64,000 nucleotides of DNA from Micromonospora inyonensis (GTDB taxonomy: Bacteria; Actinomycetota; Actinomycetes; Mycobacteriales; Micromonosporaceae): assembly GCF_900091415.1 (NCBI RefSeq), contig NZ_FMHU01000001.1, forward strand, positions 1,674,001-1,738,000, in the 5' to 3' direction. The notes under the pieces are model-generated. The model was given only the letters and a program-made list of their open reading frames with translations. It did not search any database and was not told the origin of the DNA. Shown here piece after piece: positions 15,634-23,659 of this stretch. Each line of letters starts with the position of its first letter. The first letter of the stretch is position 1. The position numbers and the translations under genes are program-made.

Positions 15634-16767
15634 ATGGCTGTCCGGCAGCGGACGTTCAGCGGGATGCGCGGTGTCGCCGCCGTCCCGACGTACGTCGTGA
15701 TGCAGCCGACCACGCTCTGCAACCTGGACTGCCACTACTGTTACCTCCCCCTGCGTGCGATGGACCGACGGATGCCGGTCGCGGTCGCCGAGGCGGTCGC
15801 CGAGGCGGTCGACCCCTGGGCCGAGCGGGGCCGGTTCTCCGTGGTCTGGCACGGCGGGGAGCCCCTGGCGGCCGGGCCTGAGCACCTGGCCGCGCTGATC
15901 GCACCCTTCAATCCGGCCGTCGAGCATCACGTGCAGACCAACGCCACCCTGATAGACGACGACTGGTGCGCGTTCTTCGCCGAGCACCGGGTGCGGGTGA
16001 GCGTCAGCGTCGACGGCGGGCGGGACCGCAACGCCGAGCGGGTCACCCGGGGCGGTCGGCCGGCGTACGACCGGATCGTTCGCGGGGTCGCCGCGCTGCG
16101 CCGGCACGGGCTGCCGTTCTCCGCGCTCGCCGTCGTGAGCCGCCCCGAGCCCGGGCTCGCCGCCGAGCTGTACGACTACTTCCTCGACCTGGGGTGTGAC
16201 GTCCTCGGGGTGAACATCGAGGAGACCGAGGGGGTGAACACCCGGGGCAACGCGCACGACCCCGCGACGGTGACCACCTTCTGGGCCGAGCTGGTCGCCG
16301 CCTGGCGACGCGATCCCCGGATCCACCTGCGCGAGGTGGAATGGTCCCTGCGGTACGCCTCGGCGATCCTGGACGGGACGGCCGACGACGTGCTGCCCCG
16401 GCGGCTGGACCCGATTCCGACCGTCGCCCACGACGGCTCGGTGACATTGCTCTCCCCGGAGCTGGCCGGCTTCTCCGACCCCCGCTACGGCAACTTCAGC
16501 AGCGGGAACGTGCTGGACACCCCGCTGGCCGAGATCCTGGCCGACGCGGAGCGGACGTCCTGGGTGGGCGAGTTCCTCAGCGGTGTCGAGGCGTGTCGCG
16601 CCTCGTGCCCGTATTTCGGCTTCTGCGGCGGCGGCCACGCCGCCAACCGTTACTTCGAGCAGGGGCGCTTCGACGGTACGGAGACCGAGCACTGCCGCAA
16701 CAGCAAGATCCGCCTACTGGAGGGAGTGTTGGAACATGCCCGAGATCACCAGTCACCGGTCGAGTGA
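15634..16767 (+). CDS. Radical SAM/SPASM peptide maturase, cyclophane-forming type
   Basis: Predicted to cross-link an aromatic ring to a neighbouring side chain in the peptide encoded next to it. The 377 residues hold the radical SAM motif C29-x3-C33-x2-C36 (TLCNLDCHYC), followed by the WHGGEPL segment that binds S-adenosylmethionine. A C-terminal SPASM-type region has CRASCPYFGFCGGG and a last cysteine in TEHCRNSK, enough for auxiliary iron-sulfur clusters. Layout and neighbour fit the maturases of triceptide or cyclophane RiPPs (XyeB, GrrM, FxsB; the actinobacterial AmcB group seems closest, from memory). ATG 15634 follows AAGGAGG. The 3' end overlaps the precursor by 32 bases. Confidence 0.85.
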   Translation: MAVRQRTFSGMRGVAAVPTYVVMQPTTLCNLDCHYCYLPLRAMDRRMPVAVAEAVAEAVDPWAERGRFSVVWHGGEPLAAGPEHLAALIAPFNPAVEHHVQTNATLIDDDWCAFFAEHRVRVSVSVDGGRDRNAERVTRGGRPAYDRIVRGVAALRRHGLPFSALAVVSRPEPGLAAELYDYFLDLGCDVLGVNIEETEGVNTRGNAHDPATVTTFWAELVAAWRRDPRIHLREVEWSLRYASAILDGTADDVLPRRLDPIPTVAHDGSVTLLSPELAGFSDPRYGNFSSGNVLDTPLAEILADAERTSWVGEFLSGVEACRASCPYFGFCGGGHAANRYFEQGRFDGTETEHCRNSKIRLLEGVLEHARDHQSPVE

Positions 16768-16972
16768 GCCGGTGGGAGGGAAGCCCGCCGACCTGATCGT
16801 GGAGCGGGTACGCGAAGCCGAGGCGGGCCTTACCGCGTTGCTCCACGAAGCCGAGGCGGCGCGCCGGCTCCGGGCGGAGGTCTCGGGCAGCGACGGGGCC
16901 AGCGCGGTCTGCGCATGGAACCACTTCGAGAACATCCCGACGTTCTACAACTGGAACAACCGGCCTCGGTGA
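16736..16972 (+). CDS. RiPP precursor peptide with aromatic/Asn core
   Basis: 78-residue precursor. Residues 1-56 are a charged, helical leader (about 18-50 rich in Glu, Arg, Ala, Leu), and the last 20 residues are an abrupt aromatic core: AWNHFENIPTFYNWNNRPR. Three-residue units of the type aromatic-x-Asn occur three times (FEN, FYN, WNN), the pattern cyclophane-forming radical SAM enzymes act on. ATG 16736 has GGAGGGAG upstream inside the maturase gene, so translation is coupled. No protease or exporter gene adjoins it, and a strong hairpin follows. The name AmcA (multiple cyclophane RiPP) may apply but was not checked. Confidence 0.8.
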   Translation: MPEITSHRSSEPVGGKPADLIVERVREAEAGLTALLHEAEAARRLRAEVSGSDGASAVCAWNHFENIPTFYNWNNRPR

Positions 16973-16986
16973 GGGCACGGAAGGGA

Positions 16987-17039
16987 GATCAAGGACCTGC
17001 CGGGGCATCCCGGGCAGCCGGCACGGCAGGTCCTCGATC
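16987..17039 (+). terminator. Hairpin after the RiPP precursor
   Basis: 15-bp stem with one mismatch (16987-17001 with 17025-17039, core AGGACCTGCC / GGCAGGTCCT) and a 23-base loop, 14 bases after the precursor stop. It closes a two-gene operon or protects its 3' end. Confidence 0.65.
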
Positions 17040-17116
17040 GTCAGTTGGTACGCCGGGCCCGAAGGGCACATGCGTGAGCACGCGGGCCTTACCGCGTACT
17101 CAGATGCGACCGCGGG

Positions 17117-17332
17117 TCAGCGGGTAGGACGAACCCAGGGATCCGGGTCGTCCTCCGGATGGTCCTCGTCATCGTCGTCGACGTACTCTTTGTAGTCGTC
17201 GTCGAAGTCGTGGTCCGACTTACGGCTGCCGCCGAGTTCTCGCTGCAAGGCGGCGAGGTCGGTGTTCGGGGAGTGGTACTTCAACTCCCGGGCCACCTTT
17301 GTCTGCTTGGCCTTAGCACGGCCGCGCCCCAT
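17117..17332 (-). CDS. DUF3073 protein
   Basis: Small actinobacterial protein of 71 residues. The N-terminus MGRGRAKAKQTKVARELKYH is the hallmark of DUF3073; a very acidic tail rich in Asp/Glu (DDDYKEY, DDDDEDHPEDDPD) follows. The combination of basic head and acidic tail is typical, but no function is known. ATG 17332 has GAGGGGG upstream. It converges on the RiPP precursor. Confidence 0.9.
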   Translation of the reverse strand: MGRGRAKAKQTKVARELKYHSPNTDLAALQRELGGSRKSDHDFDDDYKEYVDDDDEDHPEDDPDPWVRPTR

Positions 17333-17687
17333 GGCTCGACCCCCTCGCACAGAATTCGGGGCAGCCCGAAGGCGGGCCCCGATGACGTCAGGCATCTCTC
17401 GTGGCTCTTACGGTACATGGGGATGCCCACGTTCGGCACCTCGGGTTACCGTCGACCGGCCCTGCGCGTCGCGCGTCAACCAGCCGTTACGAAGTGTACC
17501 CGGTAAGGAGTGCCCTCGGACGAGGGCGTGACGCTCGCCGACGTGGTCCGCGTCGCCCCCGGAGGCGGCACCGGAGCCGGGTTCGCCGCGTCCTGCCGGG
17601 GCGGGATCGTCGGAAGCTCGCAAACAGGCCGAACGGGCACCCGGGGACGGTTCGGTCGTACCGCCCGCCCCCGGGAACCCGGACGGA
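17333..17687. other. 355-base gap, nothing recognised
   Basis: Between the DUF3073 start and the end of the valine dehydrogenase gene. Short open frames are present on the plus strand, but none has a spaced ribosome site or a recognisable product. The DUF3073 promoter must lie in its left part. Confidence 0.4.
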
Positions 17688-18767
17688 TCAGGGCAGCAGG
17701 ATAGTCCGGAGTCGGCCGACGTCGGCCATCCGTCGCTCGGCCAGCCGGTCCGCGGCCACGGCCGGCGGCACCCCCTCCGCGTCGGCGAGCTGGAGGATCT
17801 CCCGGGTGGTGTCGTAGATCCGGGTGGCCCGCAGCTTGGCCCGCTCGAAGTTGAAGCCGTCGATCTCGTCGGCGACCTGGATCACCCCGCCGGCGTTGAC
17901 CACGTAGTCCGGCGCGTAGAGGATGCCCCGCTCGGCGAGAAGCTTCTCGATGCCCGGGTGGGCGAGCTGGTTGTTGGCCGCTCCGGCGACGACCTTCGCG
18001 CGCAGCGCCGGCACCGTGTCGTCGTTCAACGCGCCACCCAGGGCGCACGGGGCGTACACGTCGATGTCGGCCGCGACCAGCGCGGAGGCGTCCGGGACCA
18101 GCTCGACCTGCGGGTAGGTCTGCCGGGCCCATTCGCAGGCCCGGGGGTTGACGTCGGTGGCCACCACCCGCGCGCCGTCGTCGACCAGGTGCCCGGTGAG
18201 GTGGCGGCCGACCTTGCCCAGCCCGGCCACGCCGACGGTGCGCCCGGCGAGCGTCGGGCTGCCCCAGACGTGCTCGGCGGCGGCCCGCATCCCCTGGAAC
18301 ACACCCCAGGCGGTGAGGACGGACGAGTCGCCGGCCCCGCCGTGCTCGACGCTGCGGCCGGTGACGAAGCGGGTCTCCCGCGCGATCACGTCCATGTCCG
18401 CCACGTAGGTGCCCACGTCACAGGCCGTGTAGTAGCGGCCGCGCAGCGACTCGACGAAACGGCCGTAGGCGCGCAGCAGCGCCTCGCTCTTGAGCCTGTC
18501 CGGATCGCCCCAGATGACCGCCTTGCCTCCGCCCAGGTCGAGCCCGGCCAGCGCGTTCTTGTAGGCCATGCCGCGCGAGAGGTCGAGCACGTCGGCGAGG
18601 GCCTCGGCCTCACCGGCGTACGGGTAGAAGCGCGTCCCGCCGAGTGCGGGGCCCAGCGCCGTGGAGTAGATCGCGATGATCGCCCTGAGTCCGGTCTGCT
18701 TGTCCTGGCAGAAGACGACCTGTTCGTGGCCGGAGGACCCCGGGTCGTCGTTCGCGAATACGCCCAT
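17688..18767 (-). CDS. vdh: Valine (branched-chain amino acid) dehydrogenase
   Basis: NAD-dependent oxidative deamination of valine and related amino acids to 2-oxo acids, feeding acyl-CoA precursors. The 359-residue product has the Glu/Leu/Phe/Val dehydrogenase order: [20 protein letters not shown] with the catalytic lysine pair near residues 75-90, then the nucleotide-binding [13 protein letters not shown] near 180, and [15 protein letters not shown] 18767 is preceded by AGGAG. In Streptomyces coelicolor vdh lies close to bldC, as here, which supports valine over leucine or phenylalanine as substrate. It is divergent from the 18943 gene. Confidence 0.9.
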   Translation of the reverse strand: MGVFANDDPGSSGHEQVVFCQDKQTGLRAIIAIYSTALGPALGGTRFYPYAGEAEALADVLDLSRGMAYKNALAGLDLGGGKAVIWGDPDRLKSEALLRAYGRFVESLRGRYYTACDVGTYVADMDVIARETRFVTGRSVEHGGAGDSSVLTAWGVFQGMRAAAEHVWGSPTLAGRTVGVAGLGKVGRHLTGHLVDDGARVVATDVNPRACEWARQTYPQVELVPDASALVAADIDVYAPCALGGALNDDTVPALRAKVVAGAANNQLAHPGIEKLLAERGILYAPDYVVNAGGVIQVADEIDGFNFERAKLRATRIYDTTREILQLADAEGVPPAVAADRLAERRMADVGRLRTILLP

Positions 18768-18942
18768 GACTGCTCCTGGTGTCGGTGTGTCCTTGTGGGA
18801 CACGGAACCTGACGGTGGCCGGCGGGATGGTGCCGACCTTGCCGAGCCTAGTACTCGATCGTCTCTGGAGCGCCTCCCGCGCACGCCACGGATCAGGGAC
18901 GTCAGCGCGGGTTCGGCCGGGCTTTCGTGGGAGGATCGCGCC

Positions 18943-19782
18943 GTGCCGTCGCTCTTCGCTTCATATCTGCGTGTGTACGAGCCGCTGACCGCGTTCGACC
19001 GGGACCGCCAGGCGTACTGGCGCCGCTACGTGCACCAGGGTCGGGCGGTGGCCCCGCAGGAGGGACCGGCCCGGCAGCGGACGGCCGTGATCGAGGCGCT
19101 CGGCGCGGGCTGGACCCGCCTGCCCGACCTGCCCGACGAGGCGTACGTGCTGGAGACCGGTGAGACGATGCTGGTCTGCCCGTGGAACCTGCGGATCCGG
19201 GTGGCCGAGGCGGCGCTGAGCGCGCGCGAGGGCGTGCCGGCGGTGCTCGCCGACGCGTTCGTCCCGGCGGTGCTGGCCGGTCAGGCGAAGGCCGTGGTAG
19301 AGGACTGGCGCAGCGGCGCCCGGGTGCTGGAGCACGGGGTGCCCCGGCTGCACGAGCAGATCTCCACCTGGGGCGTGCCGCTGCGCTGGTTCGTCCTCGT
19401 CGATCCGGAGGAGCGGGAGCTGGACGTGGCGCCGGGGCGCCGGGTGCTGCGCTACCGGACGGAGATGTCCAAGGCCCGCCGACGGTCCTCACGGGCCCTG
19501 TCGGTGCTGCGCAAGTCGGTGGGGGAGGTCCCGATCACCCAGGCCGTCGAGGAGGCCGCCCGCTGGTTGGAGGAGTTCCACCCCCGGTCGGTGGTGGAAC
19601 TGGACTACGGCGGTCTGGTGGATCTGCTTCCGGAGGACACGCTCCGGGCGGACGACTCGCCGGCCCTGGTCGCGACCGGCCTCGCCGGGCTGGCCCGGGG
19701 CGAGGCCGAGGAGGCTTCGGCGGCGTACGACAAGCTCGTAGCCCGGTGGCGGGCGGTTCAGCTCCAGGAAAGGTGCAATTAG
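18943..19782 (+). CDS. Conserved actinobacterial protein between vdh and bldC, function unknown
   Basis: 279-residue soluble protein without signal peptide or membrane helix. GTG 18943 follows GGGAGG. The sequence is rich in Arg and Trp ([46 protein letters not shown]). A basic [20 protein letters not shown] segment in the third quarter is followed by an acidic, helical C-terminus. I do not assign a family function. A gene of this kind sits at the same place near bldC in Streptomyces, from memory, which marks it as part of the conserved core rather than accessory DNA. Confidence 0.75.
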   Translation: MPSLFASYLRVYEPLTAFDRDRQAYWRRYVHQGRAVAPQEGPARQRTAVIEALGAGWTRLPDLPDEAYVLETGETMLVCPWNLRIRVAEAALSAREGVPAVLADAFVPAVLAGQAKAVVEDWRSGARVLEHGVPRLHEQISTWGVPLRWFVLVDPEERELDVAPGRRVLRYRTEMSKARRRSSRALSVLRKSVGEVPITQAVEEAARWLEEFHPRSVVELDYGGLVDLLPEDTLRADDSPALVATGLAGLARGEAEEASAAYDKLVARWRAVQLQERCN

Positions 19783-20033
19783 CGCCAAACACCGCAAGAG
19801 ATGCCAGTAATGGGAGCCTGCTTCGTAGTTGGCGCATCACGAACCGTGATCATCAGTCCGAATAAGGTAGATTCTGACCCGCAAAAGACGTATAAATCGG
19901 TCATGGTTCATCCGTCCGTCTAGGGACCTTCGGCCGTTCGGCCCATGTCGGACATCGGGGACTAGCCGGACCATGGGAGACGCGTCGGCCGGCGGGACCC
20001 CGGCCGATGTCTATACACGTGGAGGAGTGACCG

Positions 20034-20243
20034 ATGGCATCGCGAACGCACGAACCAGAGCCGCTGCTCACACCGGCCGAGGTGGCGTCGATGTTCCGTG
20101 TCGACCCGAAGACCGTGACCCGGTGGGCGAAGGCGGGCAAGCTCAGTGCGATCCGCACCTTGGGCGGGCACCGTCGTTACCGCGAGTCAGAGGTGCGCGC
20201 CCTGCTCCAGGGGCAGATTCCCCAGCAACGCCAGGGGGACTGA
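20034..20243 (+). CDS. bldC: BldC developmental regulator
   Basis: Small MerR-like DNA-binding protein of 69 residues that in Streptomyces binds direct repeats cooperatively and holds back sporulation genes during vegetative growth. Nearly the whole protein is the winged helix: LLTPAEVASMFRVDPKTVTR, WAKAGKLSAIRTLGGHRRYR, ESEVRALLQG. ATG 20034 has GGAGGAG upstream. A 250-base upstream region and a strong terminator make it a single-gene unit. Confidence 0.96.
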   Translation: MASRTHEPEPLLTPAEVASMFRVDPKTVTRWAKAGKLSAIRTLGGHRRYRESEVRALLQGQIPQQRQGD

Positions 20244-20267
20244 CCGGGGCGGCGCAGCGACGTTCCG

Positions 20268-20305
20268 GACGAGGGGCGGCGGACGAGGGTCCGCCGCCCC
20301 TCGTC
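20268..20305 (+). terminator. bldC terminator
   Basis: 17-bp perfect stem (20268-20284 with 20289-20305, GACGAGGGGCGGCGGAC) with a four-base loop, 25 bases after the bldC stop. Confidence 0.85.
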
Positions 20306-20373
20306 ATGTCCGGGCCCGGGTGGGCCGGAGCGGCGTCCGGCCGACCGACAGCCGTGCGCCCCCGACGCCCTGC

Positions 20374-20751
20374 TCAGCCCAGGGTCACCCGCACGCCCAC
20401 CGTGCCCTGATCGCCCCGGCGCAACCGGCTGCCGAGCAGGGTCAGCCGGCCCAACAGCCGGTACTTCTGCTTGAGCAGGCTCCGGATCCGCCGGGTCTCG
20501 GTCGGGCCGCAGAGGGCCGCCTGCCCCTTGACCGCCGGACCGTGCGGACGTCCCCGGACGTCGCACGGCGCGACCGTCACCGTCGGGTTCCGTCGGATCC
20601 GCATGACCTTGCCGGAACCGGCGACCGTCCAGACGGCCAGGGCATCCCCGTCGCGTACCGCCCAGACCGGGGTGGGCACCGCACGACCGTCCCGCCGGTA
20701 CGTGGTGAGCAGGACGTACTTCTCCGCCGCCAGGTCGTCGAGATCAGTCAC
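20374..20751 (-). CDS. PPOX-class F420- or flavin-dependent enzyme
   Basis: Split-barrel protein of 125 residues of the pyridoxamine-phosphate-oxidase-like superfamily, which in actinobacteria often uses cofactor F420. Landmarks: YVLLTTYRRDGRAVPTPVWA, VWTVAGSGKVMRIRRNPTVTV and CDVRGRPHGPAVKGQA. The repeated basic residues after SGK fit phosphate binding of the cofactor. GTG 20751 is the only reasonable start. Substrate unknown. It is divergent from the methyltransferase at 20806. Confidence 0.8.
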   Translation of the reverse strand: MTDLDDLAAEKYVLLTTYRRDGRAVPTPVWAVRDGDALAVWTVAGSGKVMRIRRNPTVTVAPCDVRGRPHGPAVKGQAALCGPTETRRIRSLLKQKYRLLGRLTLLGSRLRRGDQGTVGVRVTLG

Positions 20752-20792
20752 GCCGTCACGATACGGCCGGTCGGCCCGCCCGGTACGCCGGA

Positions 20793-20805
20793 TAGCGTGC
20801 AGCGT
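20793..20805 (+). promoter_or_regulatory. Leaderless-type -10 box of the methyltransferase gene
   Basis: TAGCGT at 20793-20798 lies seven bases before ATG 20806; no ribosome site. Confidence 0.4.
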
Positions 20806-21585
20806 ATGGGTGGCGAACCACGGCTCGGCGACGTCTTCGGCTCGATGATCAGGGACGCGTACGCGGTTCAGACGGGCATCGGGACCCGACCGTTGGCCGG
20901 TGGGCGGTTACCGCGCCCGGTCACCGAGATCATCGAGCGGGACGACGGGCTGATCAACGGCGCGCCGTCCGCGCACTACTTCGCCGGCCCCGAGGACTGG
21001 GAGCCGTACGACCACCGGGCGGTGGCCCGGGTCCGGGGCGCGACGCTGGACGTCGGGGTCGGCGCGGGCCGGATCGCGCTGTTCCTCCAGGAGCGGGGGA
21101 CCCCGGTCACCGGCCTGGACACCTCGGCCGGGGCCCTGGCGGTCTGCCGCCGGCGCGGCGTGCGGGACCTGGTCCACGCCACGGTCGACGCCCACGTCGC
21201 CGACGGGCGGCGGTACGACACGTTCCTCCTGCTCGGCAACAACCTGGGGCTGATCGAGGGGGCGGAGCGGGCACCCGCCTTCCTGGCCGCGCTGGCCGCG
21301 ATGGCCCGTCCGGGCGCCCAGGTGATCGCCCAGGGCACCGATCCGTACGGCACCCGGGATCCGGTGCACACCGGCTACCACGAGCGGAACCGGCGGCAGG
21401 GTCGGCTCGGCGGCCAGCTACGGCTGCGGCTGCGGTACCGGGAACTCGGCACCGACTGGTTCGACTACCTGGTCTGCTCCGCCGAGGAACTGGCCACCCT
21501 GGTCGAGGGCACGTCCTGGCGGCTGGTCGACGTCGACGACCGTGACGCCCCGTACTACCTGGCCTTCCTCCGGCTCGCCGGCTGA
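20806..21585 (+). CDS. SAM-dependent class I methyltransferase
   Basis: 259-residue cytoplasmic enzyme. The S-adenosylmethionine-binding glycine loop is ATLDVGVGAGRIALFL near residue 85, followed by the acidic residue of TGLDTSAGAL at the end of the second strand. The region around FLLLGNNLGLIEG takes the place of the usual post-motif strand. The N-terminus (FGSMIRDAYAV, YFAGPEDWEPYD) resembles class I methyltransferases of unknown substrate. The stop codon lies inside a palindromic repeat (21581-21650). Confidence 0.8.
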   Translation: MGGEPRLGDVFGSMIRDAYAVQTGIGTRPLAGGRLPRPVTEIIERDDGLINGAPSAHYFAGPEDWEPYDHRAVARVRGATLDVGVGAGRIALFLQERGTPVTGLDTSAGALAVCRRRGVRDLVHATVDAHVADGRRYDTFLLLGNNLGLIEGAERAPAFLAALAAMARPGAQVIAQGTDPYGTRDPVHTGYHERNRRQGRLGGQLRLRLRYRELGTDWFDYLVCSAEELATLVEGTSWRLVDVDDRDAPYYLAFLRLAG

Positions 21586-21650
21586 GGTGGTTGCAGGGGT
21601 CCCCTCCTCATCAAAAAGCGGTAACAGGGGACCCCTGCTTACACCTCAGC
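21581..21650 (+). repeat. Palindromic intergenic repeat, copy 2
   Basis: Best-preserved copy. Arms 21581-21604 and 21627-21650 (GCTGAGGTG, three variable bases, GCAGGGGTCCCC) are complementary over 24 bases and flank a loop with CTCATCAAAAAGCGG. The arm supplies the TGA of the methyltransferase. It may serve as terminator for both convergent genes. Confidence 0.85.
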
Positions 21651-21658
21651 CTTACCGC

Positions 21659-21940
21659 TCAGACCTGGACGGTCGGGGGGAGCTGCCGGGGCGGCAGGCC
21701 GCCGTCGCCGTCCACGACCTCGTCCGGGGTGCCGTCCTCATCGATGTCGACCATGGTGATGTCGACCTTGCCGTCGTGGTCGGTGTCGAACTGGAACAGG
21801 TCGGCCCGGCCGTCCCCGTCGGTGTCGACCACCCAGACGTCGGTGCGCCCGTCGTTGTTGGTGTCCGCGCGGAGCAGTTCCACCCGCTGGTCACCCCGGG
21901 TCTCGACCGTCTCCGGCGTGTTTGCGGTCGCCTCGTTCAT
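21659..21940 (-). CDS. Small protein with four DxDxDG calcium-binding-type repeats
   Basis: 93 residues with no signal peptide. After ~28 residues comes a tandem of ~13-residue units: DTNNDGRTDVWVV, DTDGDGRADLFQF, DTDHDGKVDITMV, DIDEDGTPDEVVD. Each has the alternating Asp pattern of EF-hand-like or thrombospondin type 3-like calcium loops. Such repeats usually occur in large secreted proteins; here they are a stand-alone cytoplasmic protein unless export is non-classical. ATG 21940 has GGAGGG eight bases upstream. It is divergent from the 3-hydroxyacyl-CoA dehydrogenase gene. Confidence 0.8.
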   Translation of the reverse strand: MNEATANTPETVETRGDQRVELLRADTNNDGRTDVWVVDTDGDGRADLFQFDTDHDGKVDITMVDIDEDGTPDEVVDGDGGLPPRQLPPTVQV

Positions 21941-22019
21941 CGATCGTCCCTCCGTCGGTTGCCGCCCGCAGTACCCGGTTTCCGCCGCCCCCACGCATGC
22001 GATGCGGATCGCGGCTGCA

Positions 22020-22031
22020 TAGGGTCGCCAC
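22020..22031 (+). promoter_or_regulatory. Leaderless-type -10 box
   Basis: TAGGGT at 22020-22025 lies six bases before ATG 22032 without a ribosome site. Confidence 0.45.
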
Positions 22032-22889
22032 ATGAACGATCGTTTCGTCGTCGTCGGAGCCGGCACCATGGGGCTCGGCATCGCGTACGTGGCGGCCGGG
22101 GCGGGGCACGCCGTCGAACTGGTGGAGGTGGATCCGGGCCGGGCCGCCGACGCCCCGGCACGGCTGGCGTCGCTCTGGGACCGGGCGGTCCAGCGCGGGA
22201 AACTCGGTGCCGACGAGGCGGCGGCGAACCGGGAGCGGCTGGTGGTGCGTACCGCGCTCGCCGAGGTGGCGCCCGAGCCGGGGGTGCTCGTGGAGGCCGT
22301 ACCGGAGCGGTTGGCGCTGAAGCGGGCGGTGCTCGCCGAGGCGGCGGCGCTGCGGCCGGTGCTGCTGGGCAGCAACACCTCCAGCATCTCCATCGGCGAG
22401 CTGGCCGCCGGCCTGGCGCAGCCGGAGCGCTTCCTGGGGCTGCACTTCTTCAATCCGGTCTGGGCGATGGCGCTGCTGGAGGTCGTGGTCGGTCCGGCCA
22501 CCGCGCCGGAGACCACCGACGCGGCCGTCGCGCTCGCCCGCCGGCTGGGCAAGGACCCCGTCGTGGTACGCGACATGCCCGGCTTCGCCACCTCCCGGCT
22601 CGGGGTGGCCCTCGGGCTGGAGGCGATCCGGATGGTGGCCGACGGGGTGGCCAGCCCGGCCGACATCGACAAGGCGATGGCGCTCGGCTACCGGCACCCG
22701 GTGGGGCCGCTGGAACTGACCGACATCGTCGGCCTCGACGTACGGCTGGACATCGCCCGCACTCTCCAGGCCGCCTACGGGGACCGCTTCGCGCCGCCCG
22801 CGCTGCTGGCGGAGATGGTCGCCCAGGGCCGCCTGGGCAAGAAGTCCGGTCAGGGCTTCTACCGCTGGGTGGAGGGGAAGCGCGCGTGA
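22032..22889 (+). CDS. 3-hydroxyacyl-CoA (3-hydroxybutyryl-CoA) dehydrogenase
   Basis: NAD(H)-dependent oxidation of 3-hydroxyacyl-CoA. The 285 residues show the dinucleotide fold VVGAGTMGLGIAYVAA at the N-terminus, the LLGSNTSSISIGELA segment, the catalytic His in LGLHFFNPVWAMALLEVV near residue 140, and the C-terminal domain motif GYRHPVGPLELTDIVGLD. Length is that of the short monofunctional type (about 285). Its last four bases overlap the enoyl-CoA hydratase start, so the two act as a pair in fatty acid or aromatic beta-oxidation; the acid-CoA specificity cannot be told. Confidence 0.92.
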   Translation: MNDRFVVVGAGTMGLGIAYVAAGAGHAVELVEVDPGRAADAPARLASLWDRAVQRGKLGADEAAANRERLVVRTALAEVAPEPGVLVEAVPERLALKRAVLAEAAALRPVLLGSNTSSISIGELAAGLAQPERFLGLHFFNPVWAMALLEVVVGPATAPETTDAAVALARRLGKDPVVVRDMPGFATSRLGVALGLEAIRMVADGVASPADIDKAMALGYRHPVGPLELTDIVGLDVRLDIARTLQAAYGDRFAPPALLAEMVAQGRLGKKSGQGFYRWVEGKRA

Positions 22890-23626
22890 GCCTGCGGATC
22901 GAGGAGCTGTCGGACCGGCTGGTGGTGACGCTGGACCGGCCGGAGAAGCGGAACGCCATCGACGCCGAGCTGATCAGGCAGCTGCACGAGGTCTGCGCCG
23001 AGTTGGAGGCGCGGCCCCGGTTGCTGCTGCTGACCGGCGGCGTCGACGGGATCTTCGCCGGTGGCGCGGACATCGGCCAGCTCCGGGAGCGGGGCCGGCT
23101 GGACGCGCTCGCCGCGATCAACTCGGCGGCCTTCGCCCGGATCCGGGCCCTGCCGATGCCGACCGTGGCGGCCGTGGACGGGCCGGCGCTCGGCGGTGGC
23201 GCGGAGCTGGCGTACGCCTGCGACCTGCGGGTGTGCACGGCGCGTGCGGTGTTCGGCCAGCCGGAGGTGCGGCTGGGGATCCTGGCCGGCGCGGGCGCGA
23301 CCCACCGGTTGCCAGCGCTGGTCGGCGAGGCGCGGGCCAAGGAGCTGCTCTTCACCGGCCGGCGGGTGGACGCGGAAGAGGCGCTGCGGATCGGACTGGT
23401 CAACCGGGTGGTGCCGGAGCCGGACGGGCTGCTGGACTGCGCGCACGAGCTGCTCGACGAGATGGCGAAGGGCTCGGCGCTGGCACTGCGGCTGACCAAG
23501 CTGGCGGTCGACGCGCCGGCTGCGGCGCACCCGCACCTGGACCTGGTCAGCCAGGCGGTGCTCTTCGAGGACGACGAGAAGTACCGGCGGATGACCGACT
23601 TCCTGGAACGGCGGCGGCCACGGTAG
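22886..23626 (+). CDS. Enoyl-CoA hydratase/isomerase family protein
   Basis: Crotonase-fold enzyme of 246 residues, partner of the preceding dehydrogenase. GTG 22886 overlaps its stop. The oxyanion-hole segments are FAGGADIGQL near residue 60 and DGPALGGGAELAYACDLRV near 103. The Glu of FGQPEVRLGI takes the place of one catalytic glutamate. The C-terminal helix region (DDEKYRRMTDFLERR) is normal. Most likely it hydrates 2-enoyl-CoA. Confidence 0.88.
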   Translation: MSLRIEELSDRLVVTLDRPEKRNAIDAELIRQLHEVCAELEARPRLLLLTGGVDGIFAGGADIGQLRERGRLDALAAINSAAFARIRALPMPTVAAVDGPALGGGAELAYACDLRVCTARAVFGQPEVRLGILAGAGATHRLPALVGEARAKELLFTGRRVDAEEALRIGLVNRVVPEPDGLLDCAHELLDEMAKGSALALRLTKLAVDAPAAAHPHLDLVSQAVLFEDDEKYRRMTDFLERRRPR

Positions 23627-23633
23627 ACGCGGG

Positions 23634-23658
23634 GGTGGGGGCGTTGTCCGCCCCCACC
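23634..23658. terminator. Bidirectional terminator
   Basis: GGTGGGGGCG (23634-23643) pairs with CGCCCCCACC (23649-23658), between the convergent enoyl-CoA hydratase and binding-protein genes. Confidence 0.7.
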
Positions 23659-23659
23659 G

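Noticed and set aside
17510..17704. Short plus-strand frame (64 residues) between DUF3073 and vdh
   Set aside because: AAGGA touches the GTG without spacing, no recognisable product, and it overlaps the end of vdh.
22886..23626. Fusion of 3-hydroxyacyl-CoA dehydrogenase and enoyl-CoA hydratase
   Set aside because: The two frames differ and overlap by four bases with a clear stop and GTG start, so they are separate coupled genes.
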